NCBI RefSeq assembly: GCF_000511385.1
Contig: NC_023137.1
Location: 1,619,001 to 1,683,000 of the forward strand
Reading direction: 5' to 3'
Length of the DNA: 64,000 bases
DNA from: Phaeobacter gallaeciensis DSM 26640
GTDB taxonomy: Bacteria; Pseudomonadota; Alphaproteobacteria; Rhodobacterales; Rhodobacteraceae
Part shown: piece after piece, positions 45,628 through 55,210 of the stretch
How positions within the stretch are numbered: position 1 is the stretch's first letter
How the letters are laid out: every line of letters begins with the position of its first letter
Position numbers and translations under genes: made by a program
Notes under the pieces: generated by a model
The model's input: the letters and a program-made list of their open reading frames with translations, nothing else
What the model was told of the DNA's origin: nothing
Databases searched by the model: none

Positions 45628-46071
45628 ATGAAGTCACTGAAAAAACAGCGCCGCATCCAGATCATCGCGCTGACCACCGTGGCACTTGTGGTCGCCACGG
45701 CGCTGATTGGCTATGCCATGCGTGACGGGATCAATTTCTTCCGCTCCCCCAGCCAGGTGATCGCTGAGCCGCCAGAGGCCAGCGAGGTGTTTCGCATCGG
45801 TGGTCTGGTGGAAGAAGGCAGCATCATACGCGGTCAGGGCGAGACGCTGCGCTTTGTGGTGACAGACGGCGGCGCCTCTGTGCCGGTGACCTATACGGGC
45901 GTTCTGCCCGATCTCTTCTCCGAAAACCAAGGCATGGTCGGTACCGGTCGCTACGTCAATGGCACCTTTGAAGCCTCCGAAATTCTTGCCAAACATGATG
46001 AAACCTACATGCCGAAAGAGGTTGTCGACGCGCTGAAAGAGCAGGGCGTTTACCAAGAGCCGGAAACCTAA
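45628..46071 (+). CDS. ccmE: Cytochrome c-type biogenesis heme chaperone CcmE
   Basis: CcmE (147 residues) binds heme covalently in the periplasm and hands it to CcmF-CcmH for attachment to apocytochrome c. It has an N-terminal membrane anchor (residues about 8-28), a beta-barrel with FRIGGLVEEGS, and the heme-binding histidine in AKHDETYMP near residue 126. The ccmF and ccmH genes follow after an inserted lysis-type gene pair. Confidence 0.95.
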   Translation: MKSLKKQRRIQIIALTTVALVVATALIGYAMRDGINFFRSPSQVIAEPPEASEVFRIGGLVEEGSIIRGQGETLRFVVTDGGASVPVTYTGVLPDLFSENQGMVGTGRYVNGTFEASEILAKHDETYMPKEVVDALKEQGVYQEPET

Positions 46072-46190
46072 ATTCCCTCTGCACGAGCGCGCACCTCAAG
46101 GGTGTTGCGCCCTCAGCGCGCGCTTAGGTCCAGGTGCGCTCATTTTTGACTGTCATGCTGGTGTCCCACTCCAATTGAAGGGACTGACCC

Positions 46191-46802
46191 ATGCAAGACA
46201 TCAAGGCCATCGCTCAGGAAATCGTTGCCCGCGAAGGCGGCTATGTTGACGACCCGGATGATCCGGGTGGGGCCACCAAACATGGCGTGACATTGGGAGC
46301 GCTACAGCGTCTTGGCATGGATCTGACGCGCGATGGCCGTATCGACAAGGCGGATGTGGCCGCTGTCAGCCAGGCGCAGGCCGTGGACCTCTATATCCGT
46401 CACTATTTCAACAAACCGCGCATCGCAGCCCTGCCGGAAATGCTGCACCCCTCGGTTTTTGACATGTATGTCAACGCCGGGGCCAATGCGGTGCGGATCC
46501 TGCAACGGCTGCTGGTGCAGATGGGATATGAGCTGGCGGTGGATGGGCGGATTGGTCCCAAAACTGCCGGGGCTGCCCGCGCTGCGGCCAAGGTTGGCCG
46601 GGTGGCGCTGCGTGATGCCTATGGCGTGGCCCGGCGCAACTATTACTTCCGCATCGCCGATCGTCGCCCGGCCAGTCGCAAATACGCGCGCACCCGCAAA
46701 GGCGGCAAAGGCGGCTGGATCCTGCGGGCAGAGAGTTTCATCTCGCCGCGATACCACCTGAGCGAGGCCGAATTTCAGGCGCGGGTGTCGTCATGGGGCT
46801 GA
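46191..46802 (+). CDS. GH108 family peptidoglycan hydrolase (endolysin-like)
   Basis: A 203-residue GH108 lysozyme-like enzyme. The catalytic glutamate lies in AREGGYVDDPDDPGGATKHG (near residue 15), the hallmark of this family, and DGRIGPKTAGAA near 122 belongs to the C-terminal peptidoglycan-binding part. There is no signal peptide, as in phage endolysins that need a holin, and a holin-like gene overlaps it by ten bases. Probable role: murein cleavage in cell lysis or release of a particle or secreted protein. It stands between ccmE and ccmF. Confidence 0.87.
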   Translation: MQDIKAIAQEIVAREGGYVDDPDDPGGATKHGVTLGALQRLGMDLTRDGRIDKADVAAVSQAQAVDLYIRHYFNKPRIAALPEMLHPSVFDMYVNAGANAVRILQRLLVQMGYELAVDGRIGPKTAGAARAAAKVGRVALRDAYGVARRNYYFRIADRRPASRKYARTRKGGKGGWILRAESFISPRYHLSEAEFQARVSSWG

Positions 46803-47404
46803 TTGCGGATGTGTTGCGGGGCCTGTTCGGGCGGGAGCGCAATGTGGTTGCCGAAACGCTGGAGGTGTTTCGCGAAAATGCAGAAGCCGGTGCGGTGCGG
46901 GATCACGCCAGCCGGGCGGATGCGCTGGCGCAGTTTACAGCGGAATTCGCCCGCAGTCAGGCCGGGCAGGGCCCCGTTAGCCGATTTGATCGCTGGATGG
47001 ATGGCGTGAACCGCATGCCACGTCCCTTGCTGGCACTGTCGACATTGGCGCTGCTCGGCTCAGCCATGGTGGACCCATTGTGGTTTGCCGCCCGAATGCA
47101 GGGGCTGGCACTGGTGCCGGAACCGCTCTGGTGGCTGCTTGGGGTCATTGTTTCATTTTACTTCGGCGCGCGTCAGCAGTTGAAAAGCCAAGGCTTCCAG
47201 CGTGAGATTGCCGCCAGCCTGGCACAGGCCCCCGCCGTGGCGGCAAATGTGTCCCGGATCAATGAGCTGCGGGCGTCTGAGCCTGCGGCCCCCGATATAG
47301 ATCCTGAATATGAACTGGTTGAAGATAGTACTGTAACTTCAAATTATTTAAAAGAAAATCCAGCTTTGGATGAGTGGGTTGAGCTATCAAAGGTGGCCAA
47401 GTGA
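46793..47404 (+). CDS. Holin family protein
   Basis: A 203-residue membrane protein that partners the endolysin-like gene, overlapping it by ten bases. Two hydrophobic segments are seen (about residues 78-97 and 109-123), then a cytoplasmic tail. I recall the family as the holin of the GH108 pair. The last 30 codons (VEDSTVTSNYLKENPALDEW) are AT-rich (TCAAATTATTTAAAAGAAAA) in contrast with the GC-rich body, so the tail may have been acquired or be under different selection. Confidence 0.75.
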   Translation: MGLIADVLRGLFGRERNVVAETLEVFRENAEAGAVRDHASRADALAQFTAEFARSQAGQGPVSRFDRWMDGVNRMPRPLLALSTLALLGSAMVDPLWFAARMQGLALVPEPLWWLLGVIVSFYFGARQQLKSQGFQREIAASLAQAPAVAANVSRINELRASEPAAPDIDPEYELVEDSTVTSNYLKENPALDEWVELSKVAK

Positions 47405-47510
47405 ACGGTTGTTACGGGCTGTTCTCAGAGGCACATAGGCCGAGACACTGCGGCGTGAGGACGCGCCGATTGCGATTGGCGGCCTTGCCGGATCGCCCTA
47501 TAGATAGGCT

Positions 47511-49475
47511 ATGATTACAGAACTCGGTCACTTCGCCCTTATCCTCGCTTTTGTGATTGCCATCGTCCAGATGGTGGTGCCGCTGGTTGGCGCCCATTTC
47601 CGCTGGCCGGGCTGGATGTCGGTTGCGGAGCCCGCCGCGCAGGCGCAGTTCTTCTTTACCGGCTTTGCCTTTGTGGCGCTGATGTGGGCGTTCATCACCT
47701 CCGACTTCTCGCTGCGGCTGGTTGCGCTCAACAGTCATTCGGCGAAGCCGATGCTCTATAAAATCTCTGGCACCTGGGGCAACCACGAAGGCTCGATGCT
47801 GCTGTGGGTGCTGATTGTCAGCCTGTTCGGGGCGGTGGCCTCGGTGTTTGGCAACGGCTTGCCACCAACACTGAAGGCGCGAGTGCTCGCGGTGCAGGCG
47901 GCGATTGGTGTCGCGTTCTTTGCCTTCATCCTGTTCACCTCGAACCCGTTTCTGCGTCTTGCGGTGCCGCCGTTTGACGGGCAGGGGCTGAATCCCCTGT
48001 TGCAGGATCCGGGCCTCGCCTTTCATCCGCCGTTTCTCTACCTCGGGTATGTGGGCCTGAGCATGGCGTTTTCCTTTGCCGTTGCGGCCCTGATCGAGGG
48101 CCGTGTCGATGCCGCTTGGGGGCGCTGGGTGCGGCCCTGGACGCTGGCGGCGTGGATCTTCCTCACCATCGGTATCGCGCTGGGGTCCTGGTGGGCCTAT
48201 TACGAGTTGGGCTGGGGCGGGTTCTGGTTCTGGGATCCGGTTGAGAACGCGTCCTTCATGCCCTGGTTGCTGGCGGCGGCGCTGCTGCATTCCGCCATTG
48301 TGGTTGAAAAACGCGAGGCGTTGAAAAGCTGGACCATCCTGCTGGCGATCCTGGCCTTTGGCTTCTCCCTGATCGGCACATTTATCGTGCGCTCCGGGCT
48401 GTTGACCTCGGTCCATGCCTTTGCCAGTGACCCGGAACGTGGGGTGTTCATCCTCTATATTCTGGCGTTTTTCACCGGTGGCGCGCTGTTGTTGTTTGCG
48501 CTGCGCGCACAGGCGATGCAGGCCAAAGGCGTCTTTGGTCTGGTAAGCCGCGAAACCGCGCTGGTGGCCAATAATATCCTTCTGGCGGTGAGCTGCTTTG
48601 TCGTCTTCTTCGGCACGCTCTGGCCGGTGGTGGCCGAGATGGCCTTTGACCGCAAGCTGAGCGTCGGGCCGCCGTTCTTCAATGCAGCCTTCACCCCCTT
48701 CATGGTGGTGCTGGGGGCGATCCTTCCGGTGGGCGCGATGCTGCCGTGGAAACGCGGTCTGCTGGGACGCACGGCCTGGCGGTTGCGCTTTGTCTTTGCG
48801 CTGGCCGTCGCACTTGGCGTGCTGGCCTGGGCGATGCAGACGGGGCGCTCCGGGCTGGGGCCGATCGGGTTGTTTATCGGTGTCTGGGTGGTCGTCGGCG
48901 CTTTTGCGGATCTTTGGCTGCGGGGCAGTGCGACCGGGCGTTGGCAGCGTCTGCTGCGCCTACCGCGTGCCGACTGGGGCAAGGCGCTGGCTCATGCAGG
49001 TCTAGGGGTCACGATCTTTGCCATCGCTGGGCTGACCGCCTGGCAGGATGAGGATATTCGGATTGCCGAGATAAACCGGCCCTTCAACGTCGGGGCCTAT
49101 ACGCTGGAGTTGCAGGATGTGCGCCGCGTGCAGGGCCCTAATTACCTCAGCACGATGGCGGATATCGAGGTGACACGGGCGGGGCGTTTCGTGGCGCTGC
49201 TGAACCCGGAGAAACGGGACTACCCGGTTTCGCGCATGCCCACCACCGAAGCCGCAATCGACTACCGGTTCCTGCGGGATCTCTATGTGGTGATCGGCGA
49301 CCAGCAGGCCAATGGCGGCTGGACGGTACGGACCTATATCAAACCGCTGGCCAATTGGATCTGGGGCGGCTGCCTTCTCATGTCGCTTGGCGGTCTGCTG
49401 AGCCTGACGGATCGGCGGTTCCGCGTTGCTGCCGGTGCGCGCCGTCGCCCGCGTGAAGGAGTGCCAGCGGAATGA
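47511..49475 (+). CDS. ccmF: Cytochrome c heme lyase subunit CcmF
   Basis: CcmF of 654 residues, a large polytopic membrane protein that reduces and transfers heme from CcmE to apocytochrome c. The signature WWD-like loop is WGGFWFWDPVENASFMPWLL, near residue 235, preceded by HEGSMLLWV. It overlaps ccmH by four bases (ATGA). The ATG at 47511 follows a weak ribosome binding site (GATAGGC). Confidence 0.96.
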   Translation: MITELGHFALILAFVIAIVQMVVPLVGAHFRWPGWMSVAEPAAQAQFFFTGFAFVALMWAFITSDFSLRLVALNSHSAKPMLYKISGTWGNHEGSMLLWVLIVSLFGAVASVFGNGLPPTLKARVLAVQAAIGVAFFAFILFTSNPFLRLAVPPFDGQGLNPLLQDPGLAFHPPFLYLGYVGLSMAFSFAVAALIEGRVDAAWGRWVRPWTLAAWIFLTIGIALGSWWAYYELGWGGFWFWDPVENASFMPWLLAAALLHSAIVVEKREALKSWTILLAILAFGFSLIGTFIVRSGLLTSVHAFASDPERGVFILYILAFFTGGALLLFALRAQAMQAKGVFGLVSRETALVANNILLAVSCFVVFFGTLWPVVAEMAFDRKLSVGPPFFNAAFTPFMVVLGAILPVGAMLPWKRGLLGRTAWRLRFVFALAVALGVLAWAMQTGRSGLGPIGLFIGVWVVVGAFADLWLRGSATGRWQRLLRLPRADWGKALAHAGLGVTIFAIAGLTAWQDEDIRIAEINRPFNVGAYTLELQDVRRVQGPNYLSTMADIEVTRAGRFVALLNPEKRDYPVSRMPTTEAAIDYRFLRDLYVVIGDQQANGGWTVRTYIKPLANWIWGGCLLMSLGGLLSLTDRRFRVAAGARRRPREGVPAE

Positions 49476-49966
49476 CACATGCGTTTCTTGCCCGGCTGTT
49501 GCTGTCGTTGACGCTGCTGGCCCCAATGGTGGTGACTAGCACCCCGGCGCTGGCGGTCGAACCCGACGAAATTCTGGAAGATCCGGTGCTGGAGGGCCGC
49601 GCGCGCGCGCTGTCCAAGGACCTGCGCTGTCTGGTGTGTCGCAACGAGAATATCGACGAAAGCAACGCCGATCTGGCCCGTGATCTGCGCCTTCTGGTGC
49701 GCGAACGCCTGGTGGCAGGCGACAGCAATGATGAGGCGATGGATTTCATCGTGGAGCGCTACGGCGAATATGTTCTGCTCAGCCCCCGGGCAAGTGGCGC
49801 CAACTGGCTGCTCTATGCGGCTGGTCCCCTGATGCTGGTGCTGGCGCTGATACTGGCCGGGGGTTATATCCGCACCCGCAGCCGCACCCCAAGCGCGGAG
49901 GATCCCGGCGCAGAGGGGCTCAGCGCGCAGGAGCGGGCGCAACTGGATCGTATCCTGAAAGACTGA
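49472..49966 (+). CDS. ccmH: Cytochrome c-type biogenesis protein CcmH
   Basis: A 164-residue thiol-disulfide protein with a signal peptide (to about residue 27), the LRCLVCRNENIDESNADLAR motif (cysteines near 52 and 55) and a C-terminal membrane span (about 110-131). It reduces the apocytochrome CxxCH cysteines before heme attachment. It overlaps ccmF by four bases. A CcmI gene is not in the window. Confidence 0.94.
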   Translation: MTHAFLARLLLSLTLLAPMVVTSTPALAVEPDEILEDPVLEGRARALSKDLRCLVCRNENIDESNADLARDLRLLVRERLVAGDSNDEAMDFIVERYGEYVLLSPRASGANWLLYAAGPLMLVLALILAGGYIRTRSRTPSAEDPGAEGLSAQERAQLDRILKD

Positions 49967-50152
49967 CCATTCGATGTCGGTGGTTTTCGATGCCACGGGC
50001 TAGGGATCGCGTGGGCCACAACCCTTCCGGCACCGGGCGACAGGGGCACACCGTTTTGGTGGTTTTGCCGCGAGAGGTTACGCGGCGTTTGCCTTTTCCT
50101 GCGGGCTTGCATAGGCAAGTCTGCGAAAAACCTTTAACCACGAGGCCCTTTG

Positions 50153-50929
50153 ATGGATTACCAGGAAATTCTGTTCTCGCTGGAAGACGGCTTGGCCGTT
50201 GTGACGCTGAACCGCCCCGCCAAGATGAACGCATTGACCGGTCTGACGCGGGCGGAAATCACCCATGCGATGCAACGCGCCGGCAAAGAGGCCCGGGCCG
50301 TGGTTCTGACCGGGTCCGGCGTGTCGTTCTGTTCGGGTCAGGATTTGTCCGATGCGGCAAGCCAGGGCAAGCTGGATCTGGAGCGCACCCTGCGCGATGA
50401 ATACACCCCGATGCTGGAGGCAATCTACAACTGCCCGGTGCCGACCATTGCTGCGGTCAACGGTCCGGCGGCGGGCGCGGGCGCCAATCTGGCGCTGGCC
50501 GCAGATGTGGTGATCGCAACCGAGAGCGCCTATTTCATGCAGGCCTTTGCCCGCATTGGCCTCATGCCAGATGCCGGTGGCACCTGGTTCATGCCACGGC
50601 AGATGGGCATGGCAAAGGCGATGGGGGCTGCACTGTTTGCCGACAAGATCACCGCCAAACAGGCCAGCGACTGGGGCATGATCTGGGAGGCCATTCCGGA
50701 TGCCGAATTCGACGCCCATTGGCGCGCCCGTGCGGCATATCTGGCCTCCGGTCCGACCCGTGCCTTTGGCGCGATCAAAACGGCAATCAGCGATGGCTAT
50801 GGCAACAGCCTGCCGGAGCAACTGTCCGAAGAGGCGCATCTGCAAGGCCAATGTGGCAAGACCCGCGACTTCATGGAAGGGGTTACGGCCTTCATGGAAA
50901 AACGCCCTGCGAAATTCGAAGGACGCTGA
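50153..50929 (+). CDS. Enoyl-CoA hydratase/isomerase family protein, PaaG-like
   Basis: A 258-residue crotonase-fold enzyme. The oxyanion-hole segments are GSGVSFCSGQDLSDA (near 63) and NGPAAGAGANLALAAD (near 105), and IGLMPDAGGTWFMPR carries the aspartate used in place of the second glutamate of true hydratases, as in PaaG, the isomerase of phenylacetyl-CoA epoxide. A general enoyl-CoA isomerase role is also possible. The ATG at 50153 has GAGG upstream. No other phenylacetate genes are in the window. Confidence 0.87.
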   Translation: MDYQEILFSLEDGLAVVTLNRPAKMNALTGLTRAEITHAMQRAGKEARAVVLTGSGVSFCSGQDLSDAASQGKLDLERTLRDEYTPMLEAIYNCPVPTIAAVNGPAAGAGANLALAADVVIATESAYFMQAFARIGLMPDAGGTWFMPRQMGMAKAMGAALFADKITAKQASDWGMIWEAIPDAEFDAHWRARAAYLASGPTRAFGAIKTAISDGYGNSLPEQLSEEAHLQGQCGKTRDFMEGVTAFMEKRPAKFEGR

Positions 50930-50970
50930 TCCGTCGCGATCCGCGTCTGATCATTGACAGTACAAATGAA

Positions 50971-51010
50971 AAAACCCGCCTTCCTGACATGCAGGGGGCG
51001 GGTTTCTTTT
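50971..51010 (+). terminator. Rho-independent terminator
   Basis: AAACCCGCC / GGCGGGTTT with a 16-base loop followed by CTTTT, about 45 bases after the enoyl-CoA hydratase gene. Confidence 0.78.
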
Positions 51011-51077
51011 GCTGCGTTCGTGCGGGCTACGCCGGGGCGGGCCAGATCAATTGACCCGACCTCAGCGGAGTTATGTA

Positions 51078-51977
51078 TCAGCCGCTGCGGGCAACCAGCG
51101 CCACATGCTCGGCCAGGTTGAAGGTGGTACCGGCATTGATCAGACGCACCACTTCCTCGCCATTGGCCACCAGGAAGGCATCGGTGCCGCCATCGTCATT
51201 GGCGCGGGTGACCACGTCCAGTTCCGGCTCTTCCTCGTCTTCATCGTAGTAGTAAACCACGCGGTCATCATCTGCGGTGAAATCGGTGATGGTGGCCTGC
51301 TCATCCTCGCTCAGCCAGGCGCCGGTCTCAAAGCTGTCACTGCCATTGCCACCGGTCACCGTGTCGTTGAGGCCAAAGAGCACCGCGTCATCGCCTGCCC
51401 CTGCGTTGATGGTGTCGCCTTCGCCGTCCTGATCAGCGGTGTAGTCGTAGTTCAGCAGAGTGTTCACCTCTTCAACAGTCGCGGGCGGCGGGGTGCGGCC
51501 CTGGACCAAATCCTCATAGGCACCTTCATCCAGAATTCCGGCCGCGAGAATAATGTCATCGCCCTGACCGCCAACGAGATGATCCGCGCCGCGCGCATCG
51601 ATAAGGATGTCATCACCCGCGTTGCCGCGCATGAAGTCATCGCCGTTGCCGCCGATCATACGGTCTTCGCCGTCGCCACCGAAGATATTGTCATCTGCCG
51701 AGCCACCATCTAGCGTGTCATCTCCGGCGCCGCCTTCGATAGTGTCAGGACCACCGCGGGCATCGATATTATCGTTACCGGCGCCGCCAAGCAGGGTTTC
51801 GCTGCCAATGGTACCGAGCAGTAGGTCAGCTCCGTCGGTGCCCTCGACAACGGCTTCATTGTTGTCTTCGTTACCGCTTTCGTTGGCGCCGGACTCGGCG
51901 CTGTCGGAGTCATCGGAATCATTGATGATCACGCCAGCCAGCAGGCCAACCCCAAGCAATGTCATGAGCATAAGCAC
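51078..51977 (-). CDS. RTX-type calcium-binding repeat protein
   Basis: A 299-residue protein. An N-terminal hydrophobic segment (MLMLMTLLGVGLLAGVII) is followed by an acidic Ser/Asp/Glu/Asn-rich linker and six to eight glycine-rich nonapeptide repeats of the GGxGxDxL type (residues about 50-135), the calcium-binding beta-roll of hemolysin-like proteins. Residues about 185-225 hold further copies. The short length and the signal-like start suggest a small anchored or secreted protein. No type I secretion gene is adjacent. A second start two codons later is possible. Confidence 0.83.
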   Translation of the reverse strand: MLMLMTLLGVGLLAGVIINDSDDSDSAESGANESGNEDNNEAVVEGTDGADLLLGTIGSETLLGGAGNDNIDARGGPDTIEGGAGDDTLDGGSADDNIFGGDGEDRMIGGNGDDFMRGNAGDDILIDARGADHLVGGQGDDIILAAGILDEGAYEDLVQGRTPPPATVEEVNTLLNYDYTADQDGEGDTINAGAGDDAVLFGLNDTVTGGNGSDSFETGAWLSEDEQATITDFTADDDRVVYYYDEDEEEPELDVVTRANDDGGTDAFLVANGEEVVRLINAGTTFNLAEHVALVARSG

Positions 51978-52239
51978 GGTGCGTCTCCCGTTAAGGTTTA
52001 ATTAGTAATTGGTGACATGCCTATGCAGGAGGTGGAATTTCGTCAATCGAAACCCACCGTAATTGAGTAAAATGCGATCAAATAGGTTAACCAAGTTTCC
52101 GGATTGGAAACAGCAGTTAGGTATCCTTTTGATTGTGGCACTCACCGAAAGGCGTGTGGATGCAATCAAAAGGTGTATCTCTGGGTACAGGCGCGGCAAC
52201 TCTGTTGTGCCTGCATGGTGCCGGCAGAAGACATGAAAA
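51978..52239. other. Intergenic region without a recognised gene
   Basis: AT-rich stretch between the RTX-type gene and the citrate synthase terminator. It should hold the promoter of the RTX gene; no gene is seen. Confidence 0.4.
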
Positions 52240-52267
52240 AAACCCTGCCTTGGGGAAGGCAGGGTTT
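52240..52267 (-). terminator. Rho-independent terminator after gltA
   Basis: On the minus strand AAACCCTGCCTT-cccc-AAGGCAGGGTTT is followed by TTTTTCATG, about 40 bases beyond the gltA stop codon. Confidence 0.9.
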
Positions 52268-52308
52268 GAAGTTTTCTGTCGCCGATTATGCGGTAATACC
52301 GCCTGCAA

Positions 52309-53604
52309 TCAGCGGCTTTCGATATCGATGTAGTCGCGGGCGGTTTCGCCGAGGTAGAGCTGACGCGGGCGACCGATTTTGTTCTGTGGATCCGCGATCA
52401 TTTCTTTCCACTGCGAAATCCAGCCGACGGTGCGCGACAGCGCGAAGATCGGCGTGAACATCGAGGTCGGGAAGCCCATCGCCTCAAGAATGATGCCGGA
52501 GTAGAAATCCACGTTCGGGAACAGTTTCTTCTCGATGAAATATTCATCGTTGAGGGCGGTCTGTTCCAGTTCCTTGGCGACTTGCAAGAGCGGGTTGTTT
52601 TCCACGCCGAGCAGTTCCAGCACCTCATCGGCGGATTGCTTCAGGACCGTGGCACGCGGATCGGTGTTCTTGTAGACCCGGTGGCCAAAGCCCATCAGAC
52701 GGAACGGATCGTTCTTGTCTTTGGCGCGTTCAATGAACTCGGGGATGCGGTCAACCGAGCCGATTTCCTTGAGCATCTCCAAGCAGGCCTGATTGGCGCC
52801 ACCATGGGCCGGCCCCCAGAGGCAGGCGATGCCCGCCGCAATACAGGCGAACGGGTTGGCACCGGACGAGGACGCCAGACGCACGGTCGAGGTTGAAGCG
52901 TTCTGTTCGTGGTCTGCATGCAAGATGAAGATCCGGTCCATTGCGCGCGCAAGGATCGGGTCGACATGATATTCTTCTGCCGGAACGGAGAAGCACATGT
53001 GCAGGAAGTTCGCCGCGTAATCCAAGTCGTTGCGGGGATACACAAACGGCTGACCGATTGAATACTTGTAAGCCATCGCAGCGATGGTGGGCAGTTTTGC
53101 GATCAGACGGATCGCGGCCACTTCACGCTGCCAGGGGTCGTTGATGTCGGTGGAATCGTGGTAGAAGGCCGACATGGCGCCGACCACACCCACGAGGGTC
53201 GCCATCGGGTGCGCGTCCCGGCGGAAGCCACGGAAGAAGTTGTGCATCTGCTCGTGCACCATGGTGTGACGGGTCACACGGGTCTCGAAATCTTCCAGCT
53301 GAGCCGCGGTCGGCAGTTCACCATAAAGCAGCAGATAGCAGACTTCGAGGTGGTGCGATTTGGATGCCAGCTGGTCAATGGGGTAACCACGGTGCAGCAG
53401 TTCGCCCTTGCCACCGTCGATATAGGTTATGGTGCTGTCGCAGCTCGCAGTGGAGGTAAAGCCGGGATCATAGGTAAACACACCGGCTTGGCCATAGAGC
53501 TTGCGGATATCCAGAACATCGGGCCCGGTCGTCGGCGAGAAAATGGGAAGCTCGTAAGTTTCGCCATTCAGGCTGAGCTGGGCGGTCTTCTTTGTATCGG
53601 TCAT
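52309..53604 (-). CDS. gltA: Citrate synthase
   Basis: A type II (hexameric) citrate synthase of 431 residues, which condenses oxaloacetate and acetyl-CoA at the entry of the TCA cycle. The catalytic histidines are in [12 protein letters not shown] (near residue 230-270) and [14 protein letters not shown] (near 305), and [16 protein letters not shown] is also conserved. AAGGGACA precedes the ATG. It is transcribed in the same direction as gltX but is separated from it by an own terminator-like region. Confidence 0.96.
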   Translation of the reverse strand: MTDTKKTAQLSLNGETYELPIFSPTTGPDVLDIRKLYGQAGVFTYDPGFTSTASCDSTITYIDGGKGELLHRGYPIDQLASKSHHLEVCYLLLYGELPTAAQLEDFETRVTRHTMVHEQMHNFFRGFRRDAHPMATLVGVVGAMSAFYHDSTDINDPWQREVAAIRLIAKLPTIAAMAYKYSIGQPFVYPRNDLDYAANFLHMCFSVPAEEYHVDPILARAMDRIFILHADHEQNASTSTVRLASSSGANPFACIAAGIACLWGPAHGGANQACLEMLKEIGSVDRIPEFIERAKDKNDPFRLMGFGHRVYKNTDPRATVLKQSADEVLELLGVENNPLLQVAKELEQTALNDEYFIEKKLFPNVDFYSGIILEAMGFPTSMFTPIFALSRTVGWISQWKEMIADPQNKIGRPRQLYLGETARDYIDIESR

Positions 53605-53631
53605 AGATGTCCCTTCCTGATACAGGCACGA

Positions 53632-53652
53632 AAGCGGGGGAGGCCCCCGCCT
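53632..53652 (-). terminator. Hairpin after gltX
   Basis: GCGGGGG-agg-CCCCCGC stem on the minus strand followed by TTTCG, about 80 bases past the gltX stop codon and just before gltA. The T-run is short, so termination may be partial. Confidence 0.55.
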
Positions 53653-53730
53653 TATGCAGGCAGCACCTGCACGGCAATCGCGCAGGTGAGGTCATAGCGG
53701 TACCGACTTACCCAGCGGTTAACGACAGGG

Positions 53731-55131
53731 TCAGCCAGCAACGTCGGAGAGTCGGGCCAGTGTTTCGTCCCGGCCCAGAATCAGCATCATGTCGAAAACT
53801 GAAGGGGTTACCGCACGACCAGCCAGCGCCGCCCGCAAGGGACCCGCCAGTTTGCCGAACTTGGTATCCTGTGCTTCTGCAAATGCGTTCAGAAGCGTCT
53901 CCAGATCGTCTCGGGACCAGCTAGCATTTTGCAGCTGCGGCGTCAATTCACTCAGTATACCGTCGGATACAGATGCAAGGGCCTTAGCGGCCTTTTGATC
54001 TGGCTCAATCGGCCGTGAAGTCAGGATAAAATGAGCTTTTTCAAGCAGCTCGGGGAATGTCTTGGCACGATCCTTGAGGCAATACATCGCACGTTCAAGA
54101 TCGTTTGACTGAACGTCATTTAACTGCGGCTTGTCAGCCGCTGCCAAATAGGCCTGAAGCTCATTCCGCAGTGCAGCATCATCGCTGATGGCGATATGCT
54201 GACCGCAGAGATTTTCCAGCTTTTTCGTGTCAAACCGCGCCGGGCTTTTGCCGATGCCGTTAAGGTCGAACCAGTCGCGCGCCTGCGCATCGGTGAAAAA
54301 CTCATCATCGCCATGGCTCCAGCCCAGACGGGCCAAATAGTTGCGCATGCCCGCAGCCGGATAGCCCATCGCCTGATATTCTTGCGCGCCCAAGGCACCA
54401 TGCCGTTTGGACAGCTTTTTGCCATCGGGACCGTGGATCAGCGGGATATGCGCCCAGACGGGGACATCCCAGCCCATCGCCTCATAGATCATCATCTGAC
54501 GTGCGGCGTTGTTGAGGTGGTCATCGCCCCGGATCACATGGGTGACGCCCATATCGTGATCATCTACGACAACTGCCAGCATGTAGACAGGTGTCCCATC
54601 AGAGCGCAGCAGGATCATGTCGTCCAGCTGGTCATTCTTGATCGTGACATCGCCCTGAACCTCATCGCGGATCACTGTGGTGCCGTCCTGCGGGGCTTTG
54701 ATGCGGATCACATAAGGCGCGTCTGGATGACCGGCCTCTGCCGCATCGCGCCAGGGCGAACGGTAGAGGGTCGATTTGCCCTCAGCCTTTGCCTGATCGC
54801 GGAACGCCGCGATTTCTTCCTGCGTGGCAAAGCACTTATAAGCCTTGCCCGCCTCAAGCAGCTCACGGGCGACCGCGGCATGGCGCTCGGCGCCTTCGAA
54901 CTGGCTGACCACCTCACCGTCATGATCCAGGCCGAGCCAGGCCATGCCTTGCAGGATCGCGGCCGTCGCCTCGGGGTTGGAGCGCTCGCGGTCGGTGTCT
55001 TCGATCCGCAACAGGAATTTGCCGCCGCGGCCACGGGCATAAAGCCAATTGAACAGCGCAGTGCGCGCGCCGCCGATATGCAGATAGCCGGTGGGCGAGG
55101 GGGCGAAGCGGGTGACGACCGGTTTGGACAT
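53731..55131 (-). CDS. gltX: Glutamyl-tRNA synthetase
   Basis: Class I aminoacyl-tRNA synthetase of 466 residues, charging tRNA-Glu. The HIGH motif is in [20 protein letters not shown] (near 9-28) and the KMSKS-type motif is KKLSKRHGA near residue 238. The length fits the bacterial discriminating form, but the specificity (Glu only or Glu plus Gln) cannot be told. It lies divergent to comEC. Confidence 0.95.
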   Translation of the reverse strand: MSKPVVTRFAPSPTGYLHIGGARTALFNWLYARGRGGKFLLRIEDTDRERSNPEATAAILQGMAWLGLDHDGEVVSQFEGAERHAAVARELLEAGKAYKCFATQEEIAAFRDQAKAEGKSTLYRSPWRDAAEAGHPDAPYVIRIKAPQDGTTVIRDEVQGDVTIKNDQLDDMILLRSDGTPVYMLAVVVDDHDMGVTHVIRGDDHLNNAARQMMIYEAMGWDVPVWAHIPLIHGPDGKKLSKRHGALGAQEYQAMGYPAAGMRNYLARLGWSHGDDEFFTDAQARDWFDLNGIGKSPARFDTKKLENLCGQHIAISDDAALRNELQAYLAAADKPQLNDVQSNDLERAMYCLKDRAKTFPELLEKAHFILTSRPIEPDQKAAKALASVSDGILSELTPQLQNASWSRDDLETLLNAFAEAQDTKFGKLAGPLRAALAGRAVTPSVFDMMLILGRDETLARLSDVAG

Positions 55132-55210
55132 GGGGGTGATTTACCTTTTGGAAACCATGGAAGGGCTAATTTTGTCGCCTGTCTACCGAGCCAGAAGGCA
55201 AGGAGCAAGC

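Noticed and set aside
51078..51977. Glycine-rich periodic DNA that could look like a tandem repeat array
   Set aside because: The period reflects coding for RTX nonapeptides and the copies differ in DNA sequence, so it is not a CRISPR array or DNA satellite.
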